This document shows, in pieces, positions 32,014 to 39,828 of a stretch of 49,747 nt of DNA. The stretch covers positions 1 through 49,747 of the forward strand of contig QKXI01000019.1 of NCBI GenBank assembly GCA_003367665.1. The letters are read 5' to 3'. Numbering within the stretch: position 1 is the stretch's first letter; every line of letters begins with the position of its first letter. This DNA is from Leifsonia sp. ku-ls. GTDB lineage: Bacteria; Actinomycetota; Actinomycetes; Actinomycetales; Microbacteriaceae. The notes beneath the pieces are model-generated. The model searched no databases. It worked only from the letters and a program-made list of their open reading frames with translations, and was not told where the DNA came from. The position numbers and the translations under genes were made by a program.

Positions 32014-33100
32014 GCCGCGGCGGCTGCGTCGTTTGGATCATCCCTTCCGCGCACTCGCATTTGTCTTAATCACGGTCCTTATCGCGGGTGCGGCATTCCT
32101 TCTGGGTATATGGGTGCGTTCGCCGGACTCGGCTGTGCTTGACGCTCGCGGGACGAATGTGCCCGTATACGCCCCGGTTGAATCCAGGACCGTGACCGCC
32201 GACATCCGCATCCAAGGCGAGGTCTCGGGGACACAGGAACAGCCGGTGACGGTTGGCCCACCGGCGGGCGCAGAGCGCATCGTTGTCACTTCTGTTTCGG
32301 CTAACCCCGGCCCACTTACCAACGGACAGCTTCTTGGTACTGTCTCGAACAGACCCGTGTTTCTGTACAGCGTGGATATACCGCTCTTCCGGAACCTGGT
32401 CGCTGGAGATACTGGCAGTGACGTCGCCAGCTTGCAAAAGGCGCTTGGAGTCCCGCAAACGGGGAAGGTCGATAGCGCCACCCTCAGTGCAGTGCGCTCC
32501 GCCTACTCAGCCGCAAATGTCGAGCCACCTGGTGGTCGATACTCCACGACGATCACCACCGCAGAGTTCTACACCGTTCCAACCTCGCTCGGCGCCCTCT
32601 CCTTGGTCTCTGTCGCTCCGGCCGGCACTTCCGTGGACAACGATCACCCCTTCGCTGTGCTGGGAATGGGATCCCCCTACGTCAGTGTGCGAGCCAGTGT
32701 CAGCGAGGCCGAACAAATCAAACTGAACGACAAGGTGACAATCACCGGCTCTGGCGGGAAAAAGGGCACCGGCGCCGTGGCCAAGATCAGTGACTTCCAG
32801 TCGAGCCCCACCAGCGGCGGACGGCCACCCGGCCGCGACATCCAAATCAACCTTGATGCCGGCGGAAACCTGACGGCAGGCGACGCCGTCGCAGTCCTCT
32901 TCGGCACCGAGTCAAAACCCGACATGGCAGTGCCTACAATCGCCATCCGGTCGGACTCTGGCGGTGACTACGTGATCAAGCGCAGCAAATCGGATACTCC
33001 TGCGCGCACTCCAATCGTCGTGGTACGAAATGCGGACGGGTGGACGGCCATCAAAGCTGAGGGCCTCGCAGTCGGGGACGAGATATTGGTGTCCCAATGA
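32003..33100 (+). CDS. Membrane-fusion adaptor with peptidoglycan-binding domain
   Basis: This protein has 365 residues. The TTG start lies inside the end of the lipoprotein gene, so it probably depends on coupling. One membrane helix (ALAFVLITVLIAGAAFLLGIWV) anchors it. VPVYAPVESRTVTADIRIQGEVSG starts the barrel-sandwich adaptor domain. GDTGSDVASLQKALGVPQTGKVDSATLSAV is a PG_binding_1 repeat. The C-terminal part returns to strand-rich adaptor sequence ending GDEILVSQ. It resembles MacA-type partners of MacB in Gram-positive bacteria, linking the transporter to the wall. Confidence 0.8.
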   Translation: MAGEPRRLRRLDHPFRALAFVLITVLIAGAAFLLGIWVRSPDSAVLDARGTNVPVYAPVESRTVTADIRIQGEVSGTQEQPVTVGPPAGAERIVVTSVSANPGPLTNGQLLGTVSNRPVFLYSVDIPLFRNLVAGDTGSDVASLQKALGVPQTGKVDSATLSAVRSAYSAANVEPPGGRYSTTITTAEFYTVPTSLGALSLVSVAPAGTSVDNDHPFAVLGMGSPYVSVRASVSEAEQIKLNDKVTITGSGGKKGTGAVAKISDFQSSPTSGGRPPGRDIQINLDAGGNLTAGDAVAVLFGTESKPDMAVPTIAIRSDSGGDYVIKRSKSDTPARTPIVVVRNADGWTAIKAEGLAVGDEILVSQ

Positions 33101-35028
33101 CCGTTTCACCGCCACGGCTCACGCTCAACCATATCCAGCGCCGTTACGGAGAGTCGCAGCAGTGGTTCGCTGTCCGAGAGGCGTCCTTGGTCGTCGAACC
33201 GGGCGAATTCCTCGCGATCGTGGGGCGATCCGGATCGGGAAAGTCGACACTCCTCAACATCATCGGATTGCTCGACTCACGCTGGGAGGGGAGCTACCAC
33301 CTCGGCGACATTGACGTTCGCGGTCTGAGCGCAACACAGATCGATCACCTGCGCAGCACAACCTACGGATTTATCTTCCAGTCCTCCTACGCCAACCCAT
33401 ACGAAAGCACCGAACGAAACGCGACGCTGGCCCTCGCAATTCAAGGAGCACCGCTCCGCGAGCAATCCGAAAAGGTCTCGCGAGCGTTAGAAGCCGTGGG
33501 CCTTGATCAAAAGGCCGCTGCACTGGCACGGTCACTCTCCGGTGGGGAACGTCAAAGACTTGCCATCGCGCGGGCCCTTACAACGAATCCTTCGATCATC
33601 GTCGCGGACGAGCCCACCGGAAACCTGGACAGCGAGACCGGCGATCAAGTGATGGAGGCCCTGCTCGAGCTCAATCGACAGGGAGCAACGGTCATCCTCG
33701 TCACCCATGATCCGAGGATTGCCGCCTACGCCGACCGAACGGTCCGGATGGCTGACGGTGTTCTAGAGATCACGGGGGCAGAAAATTCTGTTGGCTCGAA
33801 ACTTGACGGACAGGAACGGCCGTCGCTGGCAGTGACTCCCTCAAAGGAGCGTCGTGGCACACGGTCACGACGGGCATCGGATCGCCTCACTCGGGCGATC
33901 AACAACGTGACGTCTCGACCGCTGCGTTCTGTCGCTCTGATTGCGGCCTTCGCTCTCGCATTCGCGGGACTCATCGGCGCGGCCGGCATCGGCGCGACTG
34001 CCTCGCAGCAGATCGCCGGACGGCTAACGGCCGCAGCTCGGGACGAGGTTCGGGTGAACGTACCGGCGGGTACATCAGACGAGGAGGCCGCCGCCTGGCT
34101 AGACCGACTCGGGGAGCTCCCACATGTCCGAGAGGTCGGGCAGGTGGCACCCCTCGACGCCAACACCGCACGGACAAGCCGGTTCGCATTCACTTCGGCC
34201 AGCGGTAACTCGCCCTTTCAAGGGAGCACCGTGGCCGTTGATAGTGGACTCTTCGGGGTGCTGGATATCGGAACGTCCCCCCAGAGCCTGAGCAGGCTCT
34301 TCTCATCGACCAAGGAACACGTGGCGCTCGTTGGTGCGGACGCGGGCGCACAGCTCGGCCTGTCCGACAGGGGCGGAATTGGAGCTGAGGTCTGGGTCAA
34401 CGGCGAACCGTATACAGTCGTGGGCACTATCACTGCTGCGCCTCGGGAACCGAACCTCTTGACGAGTGTTGTCGTACCGTTACCGCCTTTTTCGGCCGGT
34501 TCTCGACAAATCGTGGTCCGAACTGATCCTGGCTTTGCCGGACCCTTAGCCAGCGCGATACCGCTCGCTCTCTCCCCGGCATCCCCCGCAGATATCTCAG
34601 TCGAGACCGCTGCCGAGCTACGGAACTTGCGGGTAGGAGTGCAGACCGACCTCAACGGGTTACTCGCCTCGTTGGCGATCGCGCTTCTGGCCCTCGCCAT
34701 ACTTAGCGGCGCCTCAGCGATGTTCATCTCAGTTCAAGCACGCACGCAAGAACTTGCGCTAGCCCGGGCCGTGGGACTGGGACAACGCGGCGTAGCGGCA
34801 ATCTTTCTCTGGGAAGGCGTCGTTATCGGCCTCGCTGGCGCACTTGCCGGAATCGCAGGCGGATTAGCAATTTCCGTCGCAGTCGCCGCCGCGCGCGGAT
34901 GGACCGCGATCGCGCCTTGGGAGACGATCGCGATCGCGCCGGTAGCCGGCGCCGTCTGTGGGGCTCTCGCGGCCTTCCTTCCCGCCGTACGCGCCGCGCG
35001 AATTGACCCCGCCGACGCCATTCGATAA
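33097..35028 (+). CDS. MacB-like ABC transporter, ATPase-permease fusion
   Basis: This protein has 643 residues, with the ATGA overlap to the adaptor. The N-terminal ATPase has Walker A GRSGSGKST (about 43-51), signature LSGGERQR, Walker B IIVADEPTG and the H-loop LVTHDP. From about residue 265 a permease follows: one membrane helix (SVALIAAFALAFAGLIGAAGIG), a large extracytoplasmic MacB-PCD-like domain, and three C-terminal helices with ARTQELALARAVGLGQRG and FLPAVRAARIDPADAIR, the FtsX/MacB hallmark. Such machines are mechanotransmitters for peptides, toxins or lipoproteins. The adjacent I36-like protein is the likely client. Confidence 0.88.
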   Translation: MTVSPPRLTLNHIQRRYGESQQWFAVREASLVVEPGEFLAIVGRSGSGKSTLLNIIGLLDSRWEGSYHLGDIDVRGLSATQIDHLRSTTYGFIFQSSYANPYESTERNATLALAIQGAPLREQSEKVSRALEAVGLDQKAAALARSLSGGERQRLAIARALTTNPSIIVADEPTGNLDSETGDQVMEALLELNRQGATVILVTHDPRIAAYADRTVRMADGVLEITGAENSVGSKLDGQERPSLAVTPSKERRGTRSRRASDRLTRAINNVTSRPLRSVALIAAFALAFAGLIGAAGIGATASQQIAGRLTAAARDEVRVNVPAGTSDEEAAAWLDRLGELPHVREVGQVAPLDANTARTSRFAFTSASGNSPFQGSTVAVDSGLFGVLDIGTSPQSLSRLFSSTKEHVALVGADAGAQLGLSDRGGIGAEVWVNGEPYTVVGTITAAPREPNLLTSVVVPLPPFSAGSRQIVVRTDPGFAGPLASAIPLALSPASPADISVETAAELRNLRVGVQTDLNGLLASLAIALLALAILSGASAMFISVQARTQELALARAVGLGQRGVAAIFLWEGVVIGLAGALAGIAGGLAISVAVAAARGWTAIAPWETIAIAPVAGAVCGALAAFLPAVRAARIDPADAIR

Positions 35029-35076
35029 TCGCCCAGAGGCGTGCCACCTCGCCACCCACAGGACTACCCTCGACGC

Positions 35077-35514
35077 ATGAGCGCGAAAGTTCTCACATCC
35101 GAGCTGAGTGAAGCCCACACCGAGCGCGGATCACACGGTGCACTGCTGTGGATGGTTGGGGCGGCTGCCGCGATCTCCGGAACGATCATTTTTCTGATTC
35201 AGGCCGATCGCGCAGGCATTGCAGAGGTCCGTGCTTCTCAATTTGACCCGGCCGCTGCTTCAGCCGCTGCAGACGCGAGGCTGTGGATGTGCGGAGGGAT
35301 CCTTCTGGCTGTAGTGGGAATCTGCCTCGTTGGCGGGTATCTCGCTTCTCGAATGCGGACGTCGTGGCGGCGTCACCAATGGGCCGCCCGCCAAACCGTG
35401 CGCCACATGCCGCCGCGATTTGCTCGACAGCTCCGCCAGCTGGCCGCTCTTCACGACGAAGGAGTTCTTACTGATGCGGAGTACGAGCAGGGCAAGCGAA
35501 AGCTCCTAGAGTAG
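35077..35514 (+). CDS. Two-helix membrane protein with SHOCT-like tail
   Basis: This protein has 145 residues from the ATG at 35077. Two membrane helices (ALLWMVGAAAAISGTIIFLI and LWMCGGILLAVVGICLVGGYLAS) flank a short outside loop. The C-terminus, ARQLRQLAALHDEGVLTDAEYEQGKRKLLE, is a SHOCT domain, a short oligomerisation module common at the ends of small membrane proteins. It lies 48 bases after the ABC fusion. It may belong to that operon, as the last gene before the inverted repeat that bounds the metal cargo. Confidence 0.7.
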   Translation: MSAKVLTSELSEAHTERGSHGALLWMVGAAAAISGTIIFLIQADRAGIAEVRASQFDPAAASAAADARLWMCGGILLAVVGICLVGGYLASRMRTSWRRHQWAARQTVRHMPPRFARQLRQLAALHDEGVLTDAEYEQGKRKLLE

Positions 35515-35597
35515 GGCAGCCTTGGCGCAGAGCCTGAATCCGACCGCGCTGACACCGAAAGCGATCGTTTCTGGGACGCTGAGGCGATCGCTCTCGT

Positions 35598-35630
35598 CTG
35601 TGACTTTGGTCGCTGTGTGGCGGTGTTCTG
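35598..35630 (+). repeat. Inverted repeat bounding the metal cargo, left copy
   Basis: CTGTGACTTTGGTCGCTGTG and the following 13 bases match the reverse complement of 49314-49346 at 32 of 33 positions. Weaker similarity continues on both sides, including a GTTTC-TGGGAC motif at about 35567 that recalls the GTTTCGGGAC repeats near 49360. The region 35515-35824 otherwise holds only a truncated reading frame. Confidence 0.8.
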
Positions 35631-35663
35631 TTATCGCTGCGTGGCGGCATCGCTGGTACGTAA

Positions 35664-35831
35664 GCGGATCCTTCAGCGGGCGGGTACGACATCTCCGACC
35701 GTGCGGGGCAGATGCGGTCGAGGCGTGCGTGGATGGAGGGCCTGTTGGCGTGCATTCATGAGGCGTGCCATTTGCGTGGGCGTATCGCGCGGCTGAGCCA
35801 GGAGGGCGAAGCGTTGCGCATCACCTACTGA
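35664..35831 (+). pseudogene. 5'-truncated reading frame at the cargo boundary
   Basis: After an in-frame TAA just inside the inverted repeat, an open frame with protein-like composition runs to a TGA at 35829. It includes DISDRAGQMRSRRAWMEGLLACIHEACHLRGRIARLSQEGEAL and is about 55 codons long. It has no start with a ribosome site, and its stop overlaps the end of the convergent CDF gene. It looks like the 3' end of a gene whose front was removed when the boundary formed. The family was not recognised. Confidence 0.5.
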
Positions 35832-36487
35832 TCGTGGTCGCTCCCGTCCTCTAGCACCATTCCAACAGATGTCGCGCAGGCATCGCCTTTCCAAGCCTCC
35901 AGCCCTTCACGCAGTGCGAAAACCGCGATGACGAGGCCCGCGATCGGGTCTGCCCACCACCAGCCGAAGGCGCTGTTCAGAACAAGCCCGATCAGCACCG
36001 CTGCTGACAGGTAGGTACAGATCAATGTCTGTTTGGAGTCGGCAACCGCTGTCGCAGAACCGATTTCCTTCCCAGCGCGACGCTCGGCGAGGGAAAGGAA
36101 GGGCATGATCACGACACTGACCGCGGTGAGGATGATCCCAAACGGTGAGTGTTTTACATTGACAGCTCCGACCAGGGCCAGCAGCGAGCTCACGGTTACG
36201 TAGGCCGCGAGCGTGAAGAACGCGACCGCGATGACGCGCAGCGTGCCCTTCTCCCATCGCTCCGGATCTTTCCGAGTGAATTGCCAGGCGACCGCGACAG
36301 CGGAGAGCACCTCGATGGTTGAGTCCAAGCCGAAGCCGACGAGTGCGGCTGAGGATGCGGCGCTTCCGGCGGTGATCGCGACGACGGCCTCGATGAGGTT
36401 GTACCCGATTGTGATCGATACGATCCATCGGATTCGTCGACGCAGAACGCCGCGGCGGGCGTCTGTGAGTGCGGTCGCCGTCGTCAT
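35825..36487 (-). CDS. Cation diffusion facilitator (short CDF-type transporter)
   Basis: This protein has 220 residues, and its ATG overlaps the stop of the repressor gene (ATGA). Five to six membrane helices are visible: IRWIVSITIGYNLIEAVVAI, the GFGLDSTIEVLSAVAVAW line with acidic residues of the metal site, VIAVAFFTLAAYVTVSSLLAL, and ICTYLSAAVLIGLVLNSAFGWWWADPIAGLVIAVFALREG. It lacks the large cytosolic C-terminal domain of CzcD. It would expel a divalent cation. Control by a CmtR-like sensor suggests Cd/Pb or Zn. Confidence 0.82.
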   Translation of the reverse strand: MTTATALTDARRGVLRRRIRWIVSITIGYNLIEAVVAITAGSAASSAALVGFGLDSTIEVLSAVAVAWQFTRKDPERWEKGTLRVIAVAFFTLAAYVTVSSLLALVGAVNVKHSPFGIILTAVSVVIMPFLSLAERRAGKEIGSATAVADSKQTLICTYLSAAVLIGLVLNSAFGWWWADPIAGLVIAVFALREGLEAWKGDACATSVGMVLEDGSDHDQ

Positions 36488-36828
36488 GTGCAGTTGCACT
36501 CCTCGCCCTCGCAGCACCCGGGTTCAACGTAGAGGACCACCCGAAGCAGCTCATCCAGTGCAGGGGCGATGTGCCCATCGGCAAGTCGGTACCAGGTGCG
36601 TCGGCCATCCGGGATGGCCTCGACCAGGCCGCAGCCGCGCAGACAGGCCAGCTGATTCGACATCACCTGACGGCTCACGTCCAGGGCGTCCGCGAGGTCA
36701 GATGGATAGGCGGGTGCTTCCCGCAGGGCCAGCAGGATACCCACTCGTGTGGGGTCGGACAGCGCGTGGCCGAAGCGGGCGAGAGCGGCGGTGTGTGTGA
36801 TGGTCGCCGCCGGCATGACGATGCTCAT
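36484..36828 (-). CDS. ArsR/SmtB-family metal sensor, CmtR-like
   Basis: This protein has 114 residues from the ATG at 36828. The winged helix reads ALSDPTRVGILLALREAP, then DVSRQVMSNQLACLRGCGLVEAIPDGRRTWYRL. The recognition helix contains C-x3-C (ACLRGC), the Cd/Pb ligand pair characteristic of CmtR, and the C-terminus EPGCCEGEECNCT offers more thiols. TACATT ends six bases before the ATG, indicating a leaderless message. A 9-bp dyad lies immediately upstream. It represses itself and the coupled CDF exporter until metal binds. Confidence 0.85.
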   Translation of the reverse strand: MSIVMPAATITHTAALARFGHALSDPTRVGILLALREAPAYPSDLADALDVSRQVMSNQLACLRGCGLVEAIPDGRRTWYRLADGHIAPALDELLRVVLYVEPGCCEGEECNCT

Positions 36829-36837
36829 TCCACCAAT

Positions 36838-36871
36838 GTACAGCGAATGCTGAATTAATGCATCGCTGTAC
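36838..36871 (-). promoter_or_regulatory. Operator of the CmtR-like repressor
   Basis: GTACAGCGA (36838-36846) and TCGCTGTAC (36863-36871) form a perfect dyad with 16 bases between. It overlaps the -10/-35 region of the repressor-CDF operon, the usual ArsR-family arrangement. The spacing between arms is longer than in many 12-2-12 sites. Confidence 0.7.
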
Positions 36872-36893
36872 TGTTGCCCTCCGGGGCTTGGAC

Positions 36894-37889
36894 TTACAGT
36901 CCCGAGTAGGTGTGCAGGCCCTTGAAGAAGACATTGACGATACCGAAGTTGAACAGCACGGCGGCGAAGCCGATGATCGCGAGCCACGCGGAGCGAGAGC
37001 CACGCCAGCCGCGCGTGGCGCGGGCGTGGATGTAGCCGGCGTAGATCACCCAGATGATGAACGTCCAGACCTCCTTCGTGTCCCAACCCCAGTAGCGACC
37101 CCAGGCTGCGGAGGCCCAGATGGCTCCAGCGATGAGCGTGAACGTCCAGGCGATGAAGCCGACGATGTTGATCCGATAGGCGAGGTTCTCTAGCGCGACC
37201 GAGTCTGGCAGGGTAGCCAGGAACCGGAATTGCTGCGGAAGAAACTCCTTGACCTGGCCTTCACGCCGGTACTGCAGCAGTTGGAGTCCGGATAGCGCGA
37301 ATCCCAGGGCGAAGAACGCGGTCCCCAGGACGGCGACGATGATGTGGATGACCAACCAGTAGGACTGGAGCGCCGGCTGCAGGGGAACGACAGGAACGTA
37401 GTACCGCAACAGTGCCACGCCTTGCAGCACAAGCACCAGGCCGACGATGAACGTGCCAAGGTACTTGATGTCCCACTTGAGGTTGGCGAGCAGGAAGACA
37501 CCAACGATGACCAACGTGCCGGTCATCGAGAACTCCCACATGTTTGCCCAGGGAACTCGGGCCGCAGCGACGCCGCGCAGCACCGTCGCGATGAGATGGA
37601 AGGCGAAGCCCGCGATCGTCAGACCGAATGCCCATCGTGTGACGCCGCGGGCGGCGCGGGACGGCGCTCCTTTCGATTTGGTCGACTGCTCGCTGGATTC
37701 CTCGCCGATGACAACGGTCGTCGGTGGCTGTGTTGCCGCGATCCGTCGTGCGACCGCGCTGGGGACGGTCGTTGTCGCTTCGGCTCCGCGTCTGGCCAGG
37801 TCGATGGAGAAGACCACGAAAGCCGCCGTGTAGAAGCCCATCGCGACGTAGAGTGCCACCGTCGAGAGTGCGGAGAGGGTCCCGGTCAT
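36894..37889 (-). CDS. ccsB: Cytochrome c biogenesis protein CcsB/ResC
   Basis: This protein has 331 residues. It has about eight membrane helices with conserved histidines in them (SYWLVIHIIVAVLG, YIHARATRG) and the tryptophan-rich haem-handling motif AAWGRYWGWDTKEVW (262-275). An Ala/Thr-rich cytosolic loop lies at about 35-80. CcsB normally works with ResB and CcdA to attach haem to apocytochromes outside the membrane. Neither partner is in this window, so the plasmid copy must use host ResB or do something else. It overlaps lspA by four bases and ends the operon that starts near 41156. Confidence 0.9.
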   Translation of the reverse strand: MTGTLSALSTVALYVAMGFYTAAFVVFSIDLARRGAEATTTVPSAVARRIAATQPPTTVVIGEESSEQSTKSKGAPSRAARGVTRWAFGLTIAGFAFHLIATVLRGVAAARVPWANMWEFSMTGTLVIVGVFLLANLKWDIKYLGTFIVGLVLVLQGVALLRYYVPVVPLQPALQSYWLVIHIIVAVLGTAFFALGFALSGLQLLQYRREGQVKEFLPQQFRFLATLPDSVALENLAYRINIVGFIAWTFTLIAGAIWASAAWGRYWGWDTKEVWTFIIWVIYAGYIHARATRGWRGSRSAWLAIIGFAAVLFNFGIVNVFFKGLHTYSGL

Positions 37890-38461
37890 GCGCCGGTCAC
37901 CGTGTCGTGAACGGTCGCCGCCGCGACGCCCTGCGCGCGGCGGTTTTGGACAGTTGCGGCAACTACCGCGGCCGCGATGCCGCCCACAGTGAAGACGTCG
38001 GCGAGGTTAAAGATGGCGAACCAGCTGACGGAGAGGTAGTCGACCACGGCACCGCTGAGGACGCCGTGCTCTCCTCGGAGCGCGCGGTCGACCATGTTGC
38101 CCCAGCCGCCACCGGCGGCGATCGCGAGCAGTATTGTCACCGTCGGGTTCTCCCGACGAATCACTCGTCGGATGATCCAGGCCGTGAGGACGGTCAGGAC
38201 GATGAGGATTCCGGCCGCCAACAGGGGGCCGACTCGGGCGCCGAGCCCGAACGCCGCTCCAGCGTTCAGGACCAGATTGAGATCCAGGCTGGGGATCACC
38301 GTCGGCACGGGCTGGCCATACGGGAGTGAAAGGATGGCGATGCCCTTGACTGCCTGGTCTACAGCAATCGCGAGAAGGCCTGCGGACAGCGCACGCAACG
38401 CCACGCGTCGACGGTCGACGTCTCCAGTGGTCGCCGTCTCTACGGCTTGTTCGGTCAACAT
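37886..38461 (-). CDS. lspA: Lipoprotein signal peptidase (signal peptidase II)
   Basis: This protein has 191 residues with four membrane helices. The conserved boxes are present: NLVLNAGAAFGLG (N-x-G-x-AFG), GGWGNMVDRALRG, and VVDYLSVSWFAIFNLADVF with the catalytic aspartates Asp141 and Asp155. It cleaves prolipoproteins before the lipidated cysteine. The lipoprotein gene directly upstream overlaps it by seven bases, and other plasmid lipoproteins (16260, 31177) are further possible substrates. A second LspA beside the chromosomal one can also lower sensitivity to LspA inhibitors. Confidence 0.92.
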   Translation of the reverse strand: MLTEQAVETATTGDVDRRRVALRALSAGLLAIAVDQAVKGIAILSLPYGQPVPTVIPSLDLNLVLNAGAAFGLGARVGPLLAAGILIVLTVLTAWIIRRVIRRENPTVTILLAIAAGGGWGNMVDRALRGEHGVLSGAVVDYLSVSWFAIFNLADVFTVGGIAAAVVAATVQNRRAQGVAAATVHDTVTGA

Positions 38462-38880
38462 AGGGTGGTCAGCGCCTTCATCTGTTCGGAGAGCTTCTTG
38501 GTGAGCACGTCCGAGCTGGTGCCCGTCGACGACCCGGTGGATTCCGCTTTCAAGACGGGGATGAGTTTGTCGATGGTGTCGACCACGTTCTGCACGGCAG
38601 TCTGCTGCTTCCCCGCGGGCAGTTGATCGGCGATCGGCGCCAGGATCGTCCGGGCGGCCTTCAGCTGGTCGAGGGCCGCCGCGGGGTCGAGCACCGCGGA
38701 CTTCAAGGCGGCATCGATGTCGGATGCCACCTTGTCGGTGATCGGGGTGACCAAGGGGCAGGCGGCGTTCTGCGCTTGCTTGGATACGGTGTCCCCGATC
38801 GAGCAGCCGGAGAGCAACAGGGGTGCCGCCAATGCGACCGCTGTAGCGGCGATGAGGACGGGCCGGTTAGTAGTGGACAT
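38455..38880 (-). CDS. Lipoprotein with C-terminal cysteine
   Basis: This protein has 141 residues. The signal peptide ends in lipobox LSGC, lipidated at Cys26. The mature protein is a helical bundle (repeated DAALKS, LDQLKAARTIL, VQNVVDTIDKLIPVL). Besides the lipid cysteine it has only Cys41 (NAACP) and the very last residue, Cys141, which could pair in a disulfide closing the bundle. Adjacent lspA and a DsbA-like gene supply exactly the two maturation steps it would need. Its role is unknown; metal binding or wall anchoring are options. Confidence 0.75.
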   Translation of the reverse strand: MSTTNRPVLIAATAVALAAPLLLSGCSIGDTVSKQAQNAACPLVTPITDKVASDIDAALKSAVLDPAAALDQLKAARTILAPIADQLPAGKQQTAVQNVVDTIDKLIPVLKAESTGSSTGTSSDVLTKKLSEQMKALTTLC

Positions 38881-38893
38881 GATTCTTCTCGAT

Positions 38894-39136
38894 TCAGCGG
38901 GTTGGTCGATGACGCTTGATGATCCGAATGAGGGTGTCGATGTCGTCGCTGAGTGCCTCGAGCTCCACGTCAGAGTCTGCGGGCCTGCGGCGGAGGAGGA
39001 CCTGGAGCTGGACGGAGGCCGCGGTCGCTGCTTCGATCAGCTCCCGGTACACGGCTGCCGGGATGGTCTCGTGTGCTTCTGGTGTCCTCCACAGCCGTTG
39101 CATCTGGCGGCGGATCCGGCGGTCGCCCAACATCAT
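38894..39136 (-). CDS. Small helical cytosolic protein, 80 aa
   Basis: The ATG at 39136 overlaps the DsbA-like stop (ATGA). The sequence is fully helical and charged: MMLGDRRIRRQMQRLWRTPEAHETIPAAVYRELIEAATAASVQLQVLLRR, then VELEALSDDIDTLIRIIKRH. It has no cysteine, signal or membrane segment, unlike every other product of this envelope operon. It may be an adaptor or regulator of the operon. The family was not recognised. Confidence 0.6.
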   Translation of the reverse strand: MMLGDRRIRRQMQRLWRTPEAHETIPAAVYRELIEAATAASVQLQVLLRRRPADSDVELEALSDDIDTLIRIIKRHRPTR

Positions 39137-39828
39137 CGCCGCCACGCCTTCTCCAGCTCGGCGGCGAATTGCTCTGTGGAGGTCAGCGTGAGCTTCTCGC
39201 CGTTCAGGAAGAACGTTGGTGTACCCGCCACACCCAGCTGGACACCGTCGGTTTGATCCTTCATCACCCGGATCCGGAGTGTCGGGTCGGCGATGTCTTT
39301 GTCGTACTGGCGCATGTCCAGGCCGAGCGACTCGGCCACAGATCGCAGAACAGTCGACTGGTCATCCTGTCGTTCGGCCCACTGCGTCTGAGTTTGGAAG
39401 AGCTTCGAGTACATCTCGGTGAACTTGCCTTGACGGCCGGCTGCTTCGGCAGCCATCGCCGCGTTCATCGCGTTCTTGTGACTCGGGATGGGGAAGTAGC
39501 GAGCGATGAATGTGACACGGTCCTTGTACTGCTCACGCAGCTGCTCGACCACGGGGTAGGCGGCGCCGCAGGCTTCGCACTCGAAGTCGAGGAATTCCAC
39601 CACCGTCACCTTGTCCGTCGGCGCCTTCTGCAGGATTCGGCTGTCGGCTCGCACTACGGCGGGCGCTGCGTCCTGTTTCGATGCCGATTGCGCCCGGCCG
39701 ACGAGCACGATGACGATCACGACGATGAAGGCGAGCGCGATGACGATGGTGTTGGCCCAGAATCGCGCGGAAAGCCGGCGGGTCGGCTGTGGCTTCCGGC
39801 GTGGCTGTTTCGGCATGGTGGTACTCAT
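39133..39828 (-). CDS. Membrane-anchored DsbA-like thiol oxidoreductase
   Basis: This protein has 231 residues. A basic cytosolic start and one membrane helix (FWANTIVIALAFIVVIVIVLVG) lead to an outside thioredoxin-fold domain: VVEFLDFECEACGAAYPVVEQL with active site Cys84-Glu-Ala-Cys87, a helical insert (about 110-180), and the cis-proline loop GVAGTPTFFLNG. This is the DsbA/DsbG-like group 4 type usual in actinobacteria. It would form or shuffle disulfides in the neighbouring lipoprotein and M23 protein. It overlaps genes on both sides by four bases. Confidence 0.88.
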   Translation of the reverse strand: MSTTMPKQPRRKPQPTRRLSARFWANTIVIALAFIVVIVIVLVGRAQSASKQDAAPAVVRADSRILQKAPTDKVTVVEFLDFECEACGAAYPVVEQLREQYKDRVTFIARYFPIPSHKNAMNAAMAAEAAGRQGKFTEMYSKLFQTQTQWAERQDDQSTVLRSVAESLGLDMRQYDKDIADPTLRIRVMKDQTDGVQLGVAGTPTFFLNGEKLTLTSTEQFAAELEKAWRR

